Shown piece after piece: positions 20,560 to 32,894 of a DNA stretch of 64,000 nt (positions are counted from its first letter, which is position 1; every line of letters starts with the position of its first letter). Source of the DNA: Rhyacophila brunnea (Eukaryota > Arthropoda > Insecta > Trichoptera > Rhyacophilidae); the NCBI GenBank assembly GCA_022495005.1, contig JAGYXB010000816.1, positions 124,001 to 188,000 of the forward strand, read 5' to 3'. Below the pieces are notes generated by a model that was given only the letters and a program-made list of their open reading frames with translations, had not been told where the DNA came from and searched no databases. The translations under genes and the position numbers were made by a program.

Positions 20560-21040
20560 TTTTACAACGTTTTTATTACCTCGTATTCTTATTTGTCCGG
20601 TGGTTTTTTATCCAGTACAAATCTTGCAATCGATTTTTAACTAACTTCCCGACTAGCTAGACATTTGAAACTTTTAGAATATATCAGAACACGATGCCAA
20701 TGCATTCTTTAAATACTTTTAGCCATCTTTAAGTAGAATTGAATTCATTTTCAGTTAATTCTGTTTTGTATGAAAAGTTATTTCGGAAGAAATCCGTAAA
20801 AAGTAATCCACTATTATTGGTTGCTAAGGGGTGGGGTCCTAGCAACTAAATTATTAATATATACGTGCGTTACTATGGAAATCAAAATGACATTTCAGTA
20901 TTCTATATTTGTTTGTTTGTTTTTTATTTACTTCATATCAATTACAAGTTGAGCATATTGAGCATAATAATTGAACAGAAAATTTAAAAACGTTGTATAT
21001 AAAAAGTTCTTATTATCTTGTAATTATTAATAAAATGTAA
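20560..21040 (+). mobile_element. dispersed repeat family B, full copy
   Basis: This copy has all landmarks of the family (gactagctagacatttgaaa, ttggttgctaagggg, atatatacgtgcgttac). It forms an inverted pair with the copy at 21705-22175, 0.7 kb away. Confidence 0.65.
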
Positions 21041-21704
21041 TAGTAAATAGTTTGGCAGTTTTGATAAAATAAATAATAGAATTATAGAATTGTTTGGCCA
21101 TGTTTATGCTACTTGAAGTAGGTAATTACGAAGTTATTACGTGTGAGCCAGCCGATATGTGTCCAAAATAGTTTTACCTGGAAACCGGTCCCTATAATGT
21201 GTATCAAATTATGTGGATGGATTATAAGGTATCGATGGTTTAACATTGACACCTCGTATCTGCAATCCAATATTTTTGATAGGGGGTAGTTAAAATGTTA
21301 TACAAAAACTATTAAATGTTATTAAATAAAAACAACCACACACGTCACGTGAGAGCACGTGAGCTCACAGTGAGCCTACGCCATGATATATAAATGTTTA
21401 GAACCTCCGTATACAAAGATTTAATAGAAAGTACTATCCGAAACCAGATTTTTGGTTTGCCTAAATATACTAAACAATTACCTACATTATTATGTTACAC
21501 GTACCAACATCGGGAAATCATAATATGATGTAATTTACATAATAAAATAATTACTTTCTTGTTCTTTCGCGGCATACGAATTTGACGAGTTCAGAAAATG
21601 TGAATATTTGGGCACATTTTTTTTGTACAAAATTAGCTGCTCAGATGAGTTTATGATCCGATGAACAACGTTCACTCTAATAGAATAATAAATAATTACA
21701 AGAT

Positions 21705-22175
21705 AAAAAGAATTTTTTATATACCACGTTTTTAAATTTTCTGTTGAATCATATAAACTTGACAATTCTATGTATTAATAATTTAGGACAAATAAGGCAA
21801 TTCTCAACAAATTATTTTTTTTGCTATTTTGCAACAAACAAACAAATATAGAATACTGAAATGTCTTTTTGATTTCCATAGTAACGCACGTATATATTAA
21901 TAATTTAGTTGCTAGGACCGACAGTGTTTTACTTTTTACGGATTTCTTCCGAAATAACTTTTCATACAAAACAGAATTAACTGAAAATGAATTAAATTCT
22001 ACTTGAAGACGGTTAAAAATATTAAAATAATGCATTGGCATCGTGTTCTGATAATATTCTAAAAGTTTCAAATATCTAGCTAGTCGGTAATTAGTTAAAA
22101 ATCGATTGCAAGATTTGTACTGGATAAACAACCACCGGACAAACAAGAATACGAGCTAAGAAAAACGTGGTACAA
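21705..22175 (-). mobile_element. dispersed repeat family B, inverted copy
   Basis: This is a reverse copy of the family, inverted relative to 20560-21040. Two short open frames run through it on the minus strand, but neither is conserved as a protein between copies. Confidence 0.65.
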
Positions 22176-22865
22176 TTAGAGACGTAATTCAATGTGTATC
22201 GATCAGCGAACGAACTCATGAGAAGCCTAGTGATTCAGCTAATGATTTTATTTGTTTTGTATATTTATTGCACGTATAAGATGATTTGATTTGATTGGTA
22301 CTATATAAACTTATTATCGATTTATCATGATTGTTAGTACTGTGACGCGGTGCCTACCTATTATTGACCCTGTGTTTTTATACAACACTAGAAAAATGAT
22401 TTTTTTAAAATGAATGATTTATGTCAATGTTATTTCATTCAACAATAATGCAATAATTATTGGCTATTACTATGTGCCCACTGTGCTGCTCAATACCTGA
22501 TAATATGAGATATTAATATAAAGATTATTTAATAGTTAGTATATAATATATTTAATTTAGCAACGACAACTGATAAAATCACAACGTTTTATCACAGATC
22601 GTCATAAATTGTACAAGATAACCATTTAAATCACGTCATAAGATAAGTAACTGTCAAAATACGTAAAAACCATTATCGCTATGTCTCATACCTACGTTCA
22701 TATCTACTTAATGTTTATTTAATTACAAATTAATGTATTTTAACCAAAGAATGTGATTTAACTGATTATTTTCTTATGGTAAGGATCGTAACCGATAACG
22801 TTGTTTGGTGGAGTTAATCATTTTTGGTTGTTACAATAGCTCGATCCATGCTTACCTAAACATGG

Positions 22866-23111
22866 GGTAATTCAAATTCAATTTCAAAAAATTACATATA
22901 TTGAACATTGCGTATTATTAATTTAAGGCGTTCACAACATGGCATTTAGAAACAAAGAAATATTATTAAAACAGTATTATATAAAAGTTATTAAACAGAA
23001 TAAAAGTGTAAATACAAAAAATATATATAAATTGGATACAAGGAAGTACCTACACCGAATGAGCTAAGCAGACCCTATTTTAAGAATTTATAAAACAACG
23101 CCCACCTATAC
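22866..23111 (-). mobile_element. 3' UTR of Jockey/CR1-like LINE
   Basis: Non-coding tail of the LINE at 23112-23692. It matches 12185-12468 and 43690-44035 and ends at low coordinates in AATTTGAATT-type repeats on the minus strand, a tail style typical of CR1/Jockey relatives. Confidence 0.65.
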
Positions 23112-23692
23112 TCATTTACGCAGGTGGAATATGTCAATATCCGAAGTAATTTGGTTGAACAGAATTATAGCCCTCCCAATTTGCATTACCAATTGAAATT
23201 TAGTCCTCCACCTTGGGAGAACAAACAGCTGATGCTCCCGATTTCTAAGATAGTTATCAGGGACACACAGGTCAATACTACCAAGAATGGCAGAGTTCTC
23301 ATTTTTCGTTTTACAAATGACAGCCATATGACCGCTAAATGTCAGCTTACTATCAAACGCAATAACAAGATCTCTTACAGATGGTATTCGCAAAATAGCT
23401 CTGCCATGCATCGAATATTGAAAAAATAATACTCGCAGAGTAAACGATAAAATATTGTATTTATCAATATTGAAGTCCAGTTAGTTATGCATGCCCCAAT
23501 CTAATATATTATTATCTATATCAAGTTGGAGCTGACGACAATCGTCCAAGGTGACAACCTCCATGAAGAGTTTCAAGTCATCAGCGAACACCAAAAACAT
23601 AGCATTTTTAATGACCATTGCTAGGTCATTTATAAAAATCGTGAACAACAATGGACCCAAGTTTGACCCCTGAGGGACACCAGAAAATGTTT
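23112..23692 (-). pseudogene. Jockey/CR1-like LINE reverse transcriptase fragment
   Basis: The minus strand encodes FSGVPQGSNLGPLLFTIFIN, then DLAMVIKNAMFLVFADDLKL and onward to LDWG. These are reverse transcriptase blocks with the GVPQGS motif and FADD in place of YADD. After a stop near 23490 the frame resumes with a segment up to SVRDLVIAFDSKLTFSGHM, the DLG(V)x(F)DSxLTFxxH motif of the thumb. The remaining C-terminus ends at 23112. Endonuclease and upstream palm are absent. The in-frame stop and the degraded DLGV (DLVI) show it is inactive. Confidence 0.85.
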
Positions 23693-24029
23693 TAAATATT
23701 CCTGACTGATAGATAGATTCTCAGTTTAAGATAGTTAGTGCCATAATGATTTTGAGACTCAACCTAACCCAACTTAACCAACTATCTATCGGTCGGTTGA
23801 TTTAAAAACAAATCCAATGCAGCGAAGATTTTATTTATTGCAAATGACGCTACAGATATAGAAATTAAAAGGGTTGCCTCATTAACATTTTGATATAAAG
23901 TAAATATTTATTGTTATTCTCTTTTTAACATTATAATAGTAATGTTGAATGTATTAATAATTATTGTCATTAGTAAAAAAGGAACATCTTAACGCGAATA
24001 AATTTAATAAAACGTAAAATTAAGGGCGG

Positions 24030-24135
24030 GCGTGCTCAGTGTGGGTCAAAATGGAGCTTTTTTCTATTTTCAAAGCATGATCCTGGACATACCTTAAACG
24101 TTGTAGATAATCTATTTATATAATTTTGAAGCCTT
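24030..24135 (+). repeat. dispersed ~105-bp repeat
   Basis: This segment is repeated at 56555-56660 (atggagcttttt, ttcaaagcatgatcctgg, aaacgttgtagataatctat). No coding or structural feature is visible. Confidence 0.55.
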
Positions 24136-24374
24136 ATTATCCTTTATATTTATTTTAAACATTTGATGACTGCATAAAGTATTTTTATTACATAGAATAG
24201 TATTCTTTTAAACCTCTCGCTCTAATGTTTTAGAATATAGTCATATTTCAGTACATAAATGTGCAGTGGTGTTAAGATTTTTTACATTTATTAATTTTTA
24301 GACAAGAAGACTGTAATCTGGTTTGATATTATAAGAAATTATCGATATACGCACACGGTACAAGGCAGTACTGG

Positions 24375-24880
24375 CAAGTACATAAAAATAATTACAAGAT
24401 AAAAATATTTTTTCATAGGTATACAACGTTTTTAAATTTTCTCTTGAATTATTATGCTCAATATGCTCAAACTTGTACTTGATATGAAGTAAATAAAAAA
24501 CAAACAAACAAAATATAGAAAACTGAAATGTCATTTTGACATTTCATTTTGATTTCCATAGTAACGCACGTATATATTAATAATTCAGTTACTAGGACAA
24601 CCCCCTTAGCAACCAATAATAGTCTTTTACTTTTTACGGATTTTTTTTTGAAATAAATTTCCATACAAAACAGAAATAACTGAAAATGAATTCAATTCTG
24701 CTTAAAGATGGCTAAAAGTATTAAAAGAATACATTGGCATCCTGTTCCGATATATTCTAAAAGTTTCAAATGTCTAGCTAGTCGGGAAGTTAGTTAAAAA
24801 TCGATTGTAAGATTTGTACTGGACAAAGAACTACCGGACAAATGAGAATACGATCTAAGAAAAACGTTGTAAAAATAAGA
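24375..24880 (-). mobile_element. dispersed repeat family B, copy with internal duplication
   Basis: A reverse copy of the family. The part at 24615-24880 recurs almost exactly at 25020-25280 (agtcttttactttttacgga onward), separated by a unique 140-bp segment. Half of the element has therefore been duplicated locally. Confidence 0.6.
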
Positions 24881-24884
24881 TGTA

Positions 24885-25015
24885 AACCACAATATTTAAA
24901 CAAACGCCATGCCAGTTATACAAAATCTACCATTTAGCTTCATTCGTTTAGTTTTTTTGTTCTCCTTTAATGACAGTAATTTTGTAGATAGGACATAATT
25001 GCCAGAATGTCCGCG
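24885..25015 (+). repeat. dispersed ~130-bp repeat
   Basis: A near-identical segment lies at 53030-53170 (ataagatgtaaac, aacaaacgccatgccagtta, ataattgccagaatgtccgc). Here it is sandwiched between two copies of half of family B. No coding sequence. Confidence 0.6.
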
Positions 25016-25019
25016 TCCG

Positions 25020-25280
25020 AAGTCTTTTACTTTTTACGGATTTTTTTTTGAAATAAATTTCCATACAAAACAGAAATAACTGAAAATGAATTCAATTCTG
25101 CTTAAAGTTGGCTAAAAGTATTAAAAGAATACATTGGCATCCTGTTCCGATATATTCTAAAAGTTTCAAATATCTAGCTAGTCGGGAAGTTAGTGAAAAA
25201 TCGATTGCAAGATTTGTACTGGACAAACAACCACCGGACAAACAAGCATACGACCTAATAAAAACGTTGTAATAAAAATT
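25020..25280 (-). mobile_element. dispersed repeat family B, partial copy
   Basis: A near-identical duplicate of 24615-24880. The other half of the element is missing. Confidence 0.6.
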
Positions 25281-26109
25281 ACGCCCTCGACATGAAATCC
25301 CGACTCGTGGTTGTCTGTCTGTCTAATGGGAGATAACCAGCAGTAATATGGATGCACGTTGCACTACTGACTAGAGTAATGTACATTTATTTTGAGAACA
25401 ATATAGAATTCGTCAAATATATATTCTTATCATACAATTCAGGAAATATTCAAAATTATATCACAACATCTTTGAGATAACCGCTCGTTTATCATTTTAT
25501 GTAAATAATACGTTGTTTGCATTATATAAGAGCAACAACCATTTATTATTATCTGTAGGTACGTCAGAGGTAAAAGGTGGGATGTCCGTTTTTTTACCAA
25601 AAAAGTTACGGACCCGAGAGGTAAATAACGCAACTTTTTAAGTGCAGGATAAAACCAAATTCTGTTGTTTATTTGGGCCTCACTAAAAAGATAACATTAT
25701 CATTATACTTTGGAACTTTTGTATTGCAATATACTGTATGACTATTTCGGAACATTTATCTTTATAGTGTGCTTGAATTGGTAACTAGAAAACAATAAAA
25801 ATAAATAAGGTGGTAACGTATTTTTAGGTTTTGGTCTGATTACTGACTATTATTAGGGGTTTTTGTGATTGTTGATTGAAAATAATAATTAGCAACATAA
25901 AATCCCTTGCAGATAATTTATCCATTAGCCATAGTAATCAGTCTCACTTTATAATATATTTATTGTGTCTCTATCTGGATAAAAGAAGGTTATTTTCAAC
26001 AATTTTCTTACTGAGATTATTTCGTTTTTGCCAACACCAAAGTGATGATTTTCTCCCATTTTTCCTCTTGGGTTTAATAACACAATACTTATTAGGACTC
26101 TAAAGGTCT

Positions 26110-26200
26110 ATCACTTGGCTGGTCGATCTCTCACGCCCGGCCCCCCTGAGCCCGGGCCCCTAGGCTAGAGCCCTATCAGACCCCCCTTGTGGGAGCCATG
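26110..26200 (+). mobile_element. single GC-rich end of a hAT-like MITE
   Basis: The segment (cacgcccggcccccctgagc to ccccccttgtgggagccatg) matches the right end of the elements at 31128-31521 and 40465-40843. I could not find the matching left end, so this copy is truncated or a solo end. Confidence 0.55.
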
Positions 26201-28300
26201 AAAGGCACATTTGTAGACATGGAATGTATCATGAAAAACCAGACGACGTTTTGTTTTAAATATTTAAATGAATCAATTTTTTAAATGTGACACCCGGAGT
26301 TGCACCTGTGATGTACCTAAGTGTAGACAGATGTTATTAAAGATATAATATGTAATTTGCATAATTAGATATTATATAAAAACAACTTCGTATTTTATCA
26401 CTTTTATCAGCTTCATTAGGTGATATATATAATAGTAATTGTTCGTTTTTGAATAAATTTATTATATTTCTTGGACTGATTGAGTGAAAGAAGATTGTTA
26501 TAATTCTATCTTTGAAAATAAATATATAAAAATTCTGTATGCAAAAGGAAAGAGAAGATAAGTCTGAATAATTGGAACATGGAGAGGAGTATTAATTTAT
26601 TATTAGTATTATTACTACCATAATATTAATAACACCACAGAACACCATGCTTTTCAATGATAGTAGTAGGTACTAACAGTAGAGTCACATAATTATATAG
26701 TCTGTCCTCTGCGTTTTAAGACATTTGGTCCCCGGGGACCATCTACTTTAAATACGGTAGCTGAGATCGGTCGTCGCTTGACTGATAAAATATGTGAGTG
26801 CCGTTCAACTGAGTAACTGAGTCAGCGAATATGCAATATTAATTGAGGTATCCAGGGGAATGGAGGAGGTATTTTATATAATTTGGGAAACCTAGTATAT
26901 CAGTTGCTTTATAATTATTAGTTTAATGTTAGACCATTTGTCACTTATTTTGTTTTACCCTTTTATTATTATTGTTGTTTCTCTATATAATAAAGTCTGT
27001 ATAATATAATTCTCAATGTAATTAATAATAATATGCAACTGTTTGTTTATAATAATAAAAGCATTGAAACAATCACAGAGATTATCAAGCTTTGAGAAAA
27101 TCACATAAACGTATTGTGAACTTTTCGGGAATCAAAACTGGAGTACCTGGAGGAAAGGCCGGTGCCTTATCTATGTTATGAGTCTGTCAAATTAACCGTA
27201 GTATATGTTACATAATTAATATACGTAAAAATGAAAAGAAAATTGATTGAATTTATTTTGAATTGCATTAGTAAATTTCACACATATTTTTAGAAAACTC
27301 GACTAAAAGTGTATTCACATGAAATTATATGGATTATTTTATATATTTTGAGCTTTTTTGGCATTTTAGAATGAAAAAAATATGAATCATGCCAGTTTTA
27401 GACACTGACAGTACAGGTTTGAATTTCCTTTACAAAAAAAATATCGATAAGATAAACTATAATATTAAGTACGTTAATTAAAATAAATTTCCAAGATATT
27501 TTACAATCAGGTTTAGAAAAATATGTACCTTTTTAAGATATTCCTATACTTATTCTGATTAAATAAACCACACCATCTGCTTTATAGAAAATCATCAATG
27601 AATAATACAATAATTTATATGAATGAGTGTGTATAAAAGAGTTTTTAATAATAATATTCTCTTTAACTGTCAATTCTTGTTGGAAAATTTAATTAAAATG
27701 AGACAATATTTTGTACTTATACCACGTAATTTAATAATCACTCGTCCACTTCAATTCAACAGCTATTTATTTTAACATTTTTTTAAAGTATTTTTAATTT
27801 CATTTAGTTACCTTTTTATGCATTTCCCAGTAGCACGTCTTCAAAAAACTTCAAAAACGTTTACTTAGACACTTTGGGTAATTAAACAGTGAAGTATTTT
27901 TTTCTATTTATATCACTGTTGTACTAAAACATCTCGTAACTTTATCACAGATACGAAAGATTTACTTTCTTTGACAACCGTTAGTGGCTGTATATTACCC
28001 GCTCCGTTTCAATGAGCACTTATAAAGAACTGAAAATCTTTTTCAATGAGATGCAAACAATAGTGTATGTATTTTTGATGATACTGTCAACATTAATCAG
28101 AACAGTAATTAATACTGTAGATTTCGCTGTTGGAACAGCGCGACAGTGAACGTCATCAGTCATCACACAATCGCATATTTACCGGCAGATTTGCCAAGAT
28201 GACATCAAAAATAATCCTCGATTACAACCTAAATATTATATTATAAGTTATAAGTATTATATTATGCTAGTTTTTAATTTTTTTTAAGGTAAACTAGGGA
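26201..28300. other. 2.1 kb AT-rich sequence, nothing recognised
   Basis: No coding region, transposon terminus, tandem repeat or RNA gene could be supported. Short open frames are AT-rich and unconvincing. Confidence 0.45.
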
Positions 28301-28545
28301 ATGAGACAACACAAACATATTATTATACCCACTCACCGCCATCTTTAGATTAATAAAACCTGAGCATAACTTTTTGTACAAGCAACGAGTGGTCCACTGC
28401 CATACTATTTATGGATAACGTACTTGCAAGCAGAGTTTGATATTCTATAATGACTGAAGAGTATAAATAAGTTATTAGTTATTGTCGTTTAGAATCGACT
28501 GTCACATTGGCAAACGTCCTAGTGTATTATGATATTATTATACAC

Positions 28546-28780
28546 GGTGGCCGCTAGGCTTAAGCGTTGGACTATCACGCCGTGGGTTCCAGGTTCGAAT
28601 CCTGGGACTGGCAAGTACACAATATGTATATTGTTTTTCAATTTGTGTGTGAGTCAGGGTATGGACCTAATAGGTTGAGCAAGTGGCTGACATCCATTTC
28701 TCGTAAAAAACATAATCTGTTAATACAAACCTCTACTCTGTGGAGGCTCATATGATCCTATTAGGATCGGACATAGTCGG
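28546..28780 (+). mobile_element. tRNA-derived SINE, copy 1
   Basis: The head carries an A-box-like segment (ctaggcttaagcgttgg) and a perfect B box GGTTCGAATCC at 28592-28602. A non-tRNA body follows, ending near atcggacatagtcgg. Short flanking ATACAC at 28540-28545 and 28781-28786 may be the target-site duplication. It is inverted relative to copy 2 at 29107-29345. The acceptor-stem ends do not pair, so it is not a functional tRNA gene. Confidence 0.75.
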
Positions 28781-28899
28781 ATACACAGAAGAAGTTTACT
28801 TACTTTGATCGTCACTTCCAATTATTAATAACACATAACCACTAAATCAGATGAACTCCAAGGTCTCCAAGATACGTTAAAATAATCTGAAAGAAATCT

Positions 28900-29050
28900 G
28901 AAACTAAGAATACTCCGACAAGTGAACACGACAGACGTGTCAGTATAAGCACTCTATAGACAATGACAGGTCATCCATAGACAACGGGAGGGGCGAAAAG
29001 TAAGACCAGTCGTGTATTGTATCGGCTTCCTTTTTCAGTTGGCAATGACC
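28900..29050 (-). repeat. dispersed ~150-bp repeat
   Basis: This is the reverse complement of segments at 48190-48350 and 50190-50345 (cgatacattcacaacgactg, cgcccctcccgttgttgtct). No coding sequence. Between the copies the neighbouring 'atctaaagatggc(g/a)gtg' motif is also shared (28330, 48715, 50350). Confidence 0.6.
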
Positions 29051-29106
29051 CACTCCAAACCAACCTGTTCTGCACCCAGTGGTGAAGGGTGGAGGTAGGC
29101 ATAAAT

Positions 29107-29345
29107 TTCCGACCATGTCCGATCCTAATAGGATCATATGGGCCTCCACAGAGTAGAGGTTTGTATTAACAGATTTTGTTTTTTACGAGAAAAAGATGTC
29201 AGCCACTTGCTCAACCTATTAGGTCCATACCCTGACTCATACACAAATTGAAAAACAATAATGTGTACTTGCCAGACCCAGGATTCGAACCTGAGACCCA
29301 CGGCGTGATAGTCCAACGCTTATGCCGCGCGGCCACCGTGGGTTT
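29107..29345 (-). mobile_element. tRNA-derived SINE, copy 2, with 11-bp TSD
   Basis: A minus-strand copy of the SINE at 28546. The B box is at 29281-29291 (GGTTCGAATCC on the minus strand). It is flanked by perfect TAGGCATAAAT at 29096-29106 and 29346-29356. The flanks belong to a CAGTGGCGAAGGG-family TIR element (29085-29400), so the SINE inserted into that element. Confidence 0.85.
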
Positions 29346-29509
29346 TAGGCATAAATAGTGCACACTAAACTTTGTCAGTCATACTTATTGGTCTTCATAT
29401 TAATACTATCGACCGAAGGTACTTGATGGAATTTGAATTTAAATTCTCATGGATTTTAGTTTTGAACTAACTGTTTTGTCCTACTTTTTTGTTTTTGTAC
29501 ATTTGGAAT

Positions 29510-29865
29510 CATGGCCTCCATAAGACGGGGGGCTGACAGGGCTCTAGCCTGGGGGGCCGGGCATAGGAGGGGCCCGGTGTGGTGGGTCGACCAGCTAAGT
29601 TAGATTAACACACTGCACAAATTTACTCTAATAGTAAAAAAAGTCGCCTGCGGTGCTTCTTTCCTTCAAGGATGTTGAATATTTTAAATATGTAGTTGGG
29701 CGCGATTTGATGTGATATGATGATCGATATACTTAAATGATAATGTACGTGTAGAATTTGAAAACACAACTGTAGACCATCACACTGCCCTTAAGCTTAG
29801 CGATAGGTAGATGGGCCCGCGAAAGATCCTGGCCTGGGGGACCGCTTCAAGATGTGGGGGCCATG
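29510..29865 (-). mobile_element. hAT-like MITE with GC-rich ends, 8-bp TSD
   Basis: A 356-bp element with CATGGCC(C/T)CCA at both ends, inverted, and GC-rich subterminal stretches around an AT-rich core. It is flanked by perfect TTTGGAAT (29502-29509, 29866-29873). The 8-bp duplication points to hAT. It is in reverse orientation relative to the copies at 31128 and 40465. Confidence 0.85.
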
Positions 29866-29899
29866 TTTGGAATATTACAAAGCTTAAATCCATTAGAAT

Positions 29900-30074
29900 T
29901 TATTTGTTTTCATTGAACCAAGAATATGATTTACAAATGGTGCTAGTTAGTTTTTAAAATTCAATTAAACCCTACCTAATCACAATAGTTTAGGTATACT
30001 ATGGGCGATCCGACAAAAATAGTGCACATTTCTTTAGTCATACTTATTAGTTTTCGTTGTATTAAGAATACATA
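29900..30074. mobile_element. fragment of CAGTGGCGAAGGG-family TIR element
   Basis: Segments such as catttgttttcattgaacc, ggtgctagttagtttttaaa and gatccgacaaaaatagtgca match inner parts of the element at 7202-8495. The outer ends are missing. Confidence 0.5.
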
Positions 30075-30713
30075 TTACTAATATATGGACGAAGCATCTG
30101 GAAAATAAAATGACACTCACTTTGTGTCGCGTCTGCCGGATGGCGAAATTCATATTTTAATATCGGTATCCTACGCTCAAATTAACATTCTGCTTGCAAG
30201 CGGTCTGGCGACACCGCTGGGTCTGCCCATACAAGATTTCTGACTGTCATGTTTCAACTCCGCCGTTATTATTGTGTTACAAAATGCCAATGTGCCTAGT
30301 TAAAATTGTAAAAAAAATCTACTAAACACTCCAAGAAAGATGGGATATCACTTTTCATGTATTAGTATTATTTATTATTGATAAAATGCCATTTTAAGAT
30401 ATTGATGAATGTTTATTCAATGCAATTGAATGACAGAAACCATTGGACAGACGCCTGTGATGCGCTGGGCTCACTTGCGCCTAATCTCCGAGAAGTCGTA
30501 AGTAACCGATAATCTGTTTCTAACGCAATGACACTAATACGCCATTACAATAAAGGTTATATTACTATATATTCTCGAAGCTTGTATCGCATAATGGAAA
30601 TGGTACGTCATATGGTCACGTGACGTCTACCTATACATCTGTGAATGACTTTCATGCACAATTTCTCGTGCGCGCCGATATGAAGTGAGTTGTCCATTTA
30701 ATATGTCATTGCA
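30075..30713. mobile_element. TIR element E, copy 1
   Basis: About 640 bp from tatggacgaagcatctgg to gagttgtccatttaatatgt. It shares both ends and several inner blocks (cgcataatggaaatggtacg; ggtcacgtgacgtc) with the element at 32895-33948. The ends are imperfect inverted copies (TGACATTA-TATGGAC). No transposase is visible. Confidence 0.55.
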
Positions 30714-30719
30714 TATTAC

Positions 30720-30900
30720 AGATAGTGTTGATTAGTTTTTTTTTAAAATTCATTCAGCTCAGCCCATACTGTTATTCTAAACCATAATCGATAATAATCA
30801 AGAATATTCTTTTATATATTATATAAGATATCTAAAACTATGTATGGTTTAATGACGTTGTTTTAAATATTTTATAGATAAACGACCTACCGCTCGCCAC
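30720..30900. mobile_element. fragment of CAGTGGCGAAGGG-family TIR element
   Basis: The inner hairpin region ('ccataatcgataataatcaa', 'aaactatgtatggtttaatg') and the terminal 'ctcgccactg' match the family at 2618-3184. Confidence 0.45.
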
Positions 30901-30904
30901 TGCT

Positions 30905-31620
30905 GGATCACCCTCGGTTTTAATTGAGAGTATGTCGATGCTCGTTTGGATGTAAAGTACGCCTGCGCCTCAGGAGCAGATACCCAACACTGAGATCATC
31001 ACGCACTCAAGTATGCTTTGCCTGAGTTTATTTAGACATATTCTAACAAAAGTACCCAGCCGAGAGATGAGCAAGGTGAATTAGAAAAAAAGAAATGATT
31101 CTAATAAATAAAATATAATATGCTATGCATGGCCCCCACATCCTGAAGCGGGCCCCCAGGCCAGGATCTTTGCCGGGGCCCCTATCTATCGCTAAGGTTA
31201 AAGGCAGTCTGACGCTCTACATTTACGTTTTCCAAATGGTGTTCGAGGTCAAATAAAATTCAGTGTATTTTTAGCGATTTTTAACACATCCAATTATGGA
31301 GTTGTCGAGTATCAACCAAAAATTGCATCGCATAATCATATATTTTTAAAAGGTAATAACCTCTAAGTAAAATAGCGCCGCAGGCGACTTATTTTACTAG
31401 TATAGCAAATTTAAGATGTGTGTTGATCTCATTTATCTGGTCGACACATCACGCCGGGCCCCCTCTGACCCCGGGCCCCTAGGCTAGAGCCCCGTCAGCC
31501 CCCCCCCTTGTGGGGGCCATGATGCCATGTATACAAAACAAAGTTTAAACAATACCGACGAATCAGACTATGTGAATAGATCTTCACGTCCGCAGTAAGA
31601 CGCCGCAATTTTTTTAAATG
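30905..31620 (+). repeat. dispersed repeat family S, split by a MITE
   Basis: Pieces at 30905-31127 and 31522-31620 follow the same order as in the tandem array at 34350-35640 and the copy at 37665: a 'cggttttaat' stretch, 'gtttggatgtaaagta', 'caggagcagatacccaa', then 'gatcttcacgtccgcagtaa' and 'gacgccgcaa'. The hAT-like MITE at 31128-31521 is inserted in it. Confidence 0.55.
31128..31521 (+). mobile_element. hAT-like MITE with GC-rich ends, 8-bp TSD
   Basis: A 394-bp element from CATGGCCCCCACA to TGTGGGGGCCATG. The flanks ATGCTATG and ATGCCATG form an 8-bp duplication with one mismatch. The ends are very GC-rich (gggcccggggtcagaggggg on one strand), in contrast to the AT-rich core. Confidence 0.85.
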
Positions 31621-32274
31621 CAATTAAGTTGGGGAAGGGAATGGAACTATTCGGCTGGACATTGTCAACTTGACGCTGCCGTTTGGACGCCGCCAACTGA
31701 GCAACGTCAACTGGGTGCCAGGGCAACCGAGCGCCGCACATACAAATCAAATGCTCAAAGAAATACACGTAGTCAGTAACATATTGAACCAGCAAGTACA
31801 CAAACAAGTATAATATAATTTAATATAAAGTCTGTATTTATGTTTGTTGCAAAGACTCGTTCATATTAAAATATTACAATGAACCATAGCAATTTTGTGC
31901 AATAATCGTTAGAAGCGAATCAATACTGCAATATGTTTTATCTAAACTAAATTGTGATTGACGGAATTTTAATATAGCGACCAAACGATAACGAATATTG
32001 TGCACTGTTTGATATTCGTTAATATTGGCAACAATTCTTGCAATTGCTTTGCAATACTTGCAAAATTGAAAATGTCCCTCTGAGGCGGACGAAACCGGAC
32101 CTAATTTATTGATTAAAAGTGGAATAAGTACTACAAAAAAATTGCGTTTTATTAAATTAAACAACAATACAATGCATTTCCACCATGAATTGACAGTTAA
32201 CAAAATAAAAGAAACTAATCAAAATTTAAACATATATTAGTATTTTTACATATGTAGCAATCACATTAGCTCAA

Positions 32275-32436
32275 AGAAGGGACAATCGTTGGAAAAATCT
32301 AGTTATCCAGAGATACTCAAGAGGTACAAAACGACCGCAAGGTAGATCTAGTACGTGGCAACGCAACGCACATGAGCGAGATAAGTGGAATCAGCTTGGA
32401 GAGGCCTGCATCCAGCAGTTGATAGATGCAGGCTGA
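32275..32436 (+). pseudogene. 3'-terminal fragment of an RTE-like LINE
   Basis: A 53-codon frame encodes RDNRWKNLVIQRYSRGTKRP, then QGRSSTWQRNAHERDKWNQL and GEACIQQLIDAG, and ends in TGA. It is followed by a GATGATGAT microsatellite tail. The order R-P-x-G-R...W...DR/DKW..L.EA is the C-terminus of RTE-type polyproteins, and a short tandem tail is typical of them. Everything upstream is lost. It belongs to a lineage different from the copy at 7568, judged by sequence. Confidence 0.6.
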
Positions 32437-32890
32437 TGAGGATGATGATGATGTAGCAATCATACCACTCAGCATTAAATGAGTGACACACTTTAATATG
32501 AATGTTTTGTTGTCAAAACAAAACAATAAATCGATAATATTCGTCAGCATTTCCTCAATCATTTACTGTTTGTTATGATTGGTAATTGCGACAATATCTC
32601 TTGTAAGATATCTACTGCATTTGTATAAATTGGAAGGACAATGCAGGAACCCTCAATCAACTCATCGAGCCCATCACGAGAAGCACTACTATCGTCACGG
32701 GTCTTTCATTCGACATAGTCAACGTCATTCCACTCGAACCAAGTCTCTCAGTTCATTAATGTCATCCAATACAAACAGATCTCGATCACATCTCCTACCA
32801 GTATAACTCTCTACTCTGCATCAAGACAATAAACTCTTTTCCAAACATCCACGCAACAACGGCCTATATCTCCACCTTATCATATGCGGC
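32437..32890. other. unassigned sequence
   Basis: Low-complexity 'catcatcatcatc'-type and Ser/His-rich reading frames are present, but there is no recognisable gene or element. Confidence 0.35.
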
Positions 32891-32894
32891 CAAA

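Noticed and set aside
27070..27190. A possible coding piece (RKSHKRIVNFSGIKTGVPGG).
   Set aside because: Short, without start, splice signals or recognisable family; not supported.
28546..28620. A functional tRNA gene, because of a perfect B box.
   Set aside because: The 5' and 3' ends do not pair as an acceptor stem, and the same body follows in an inverted second copy, so it is a SINE.
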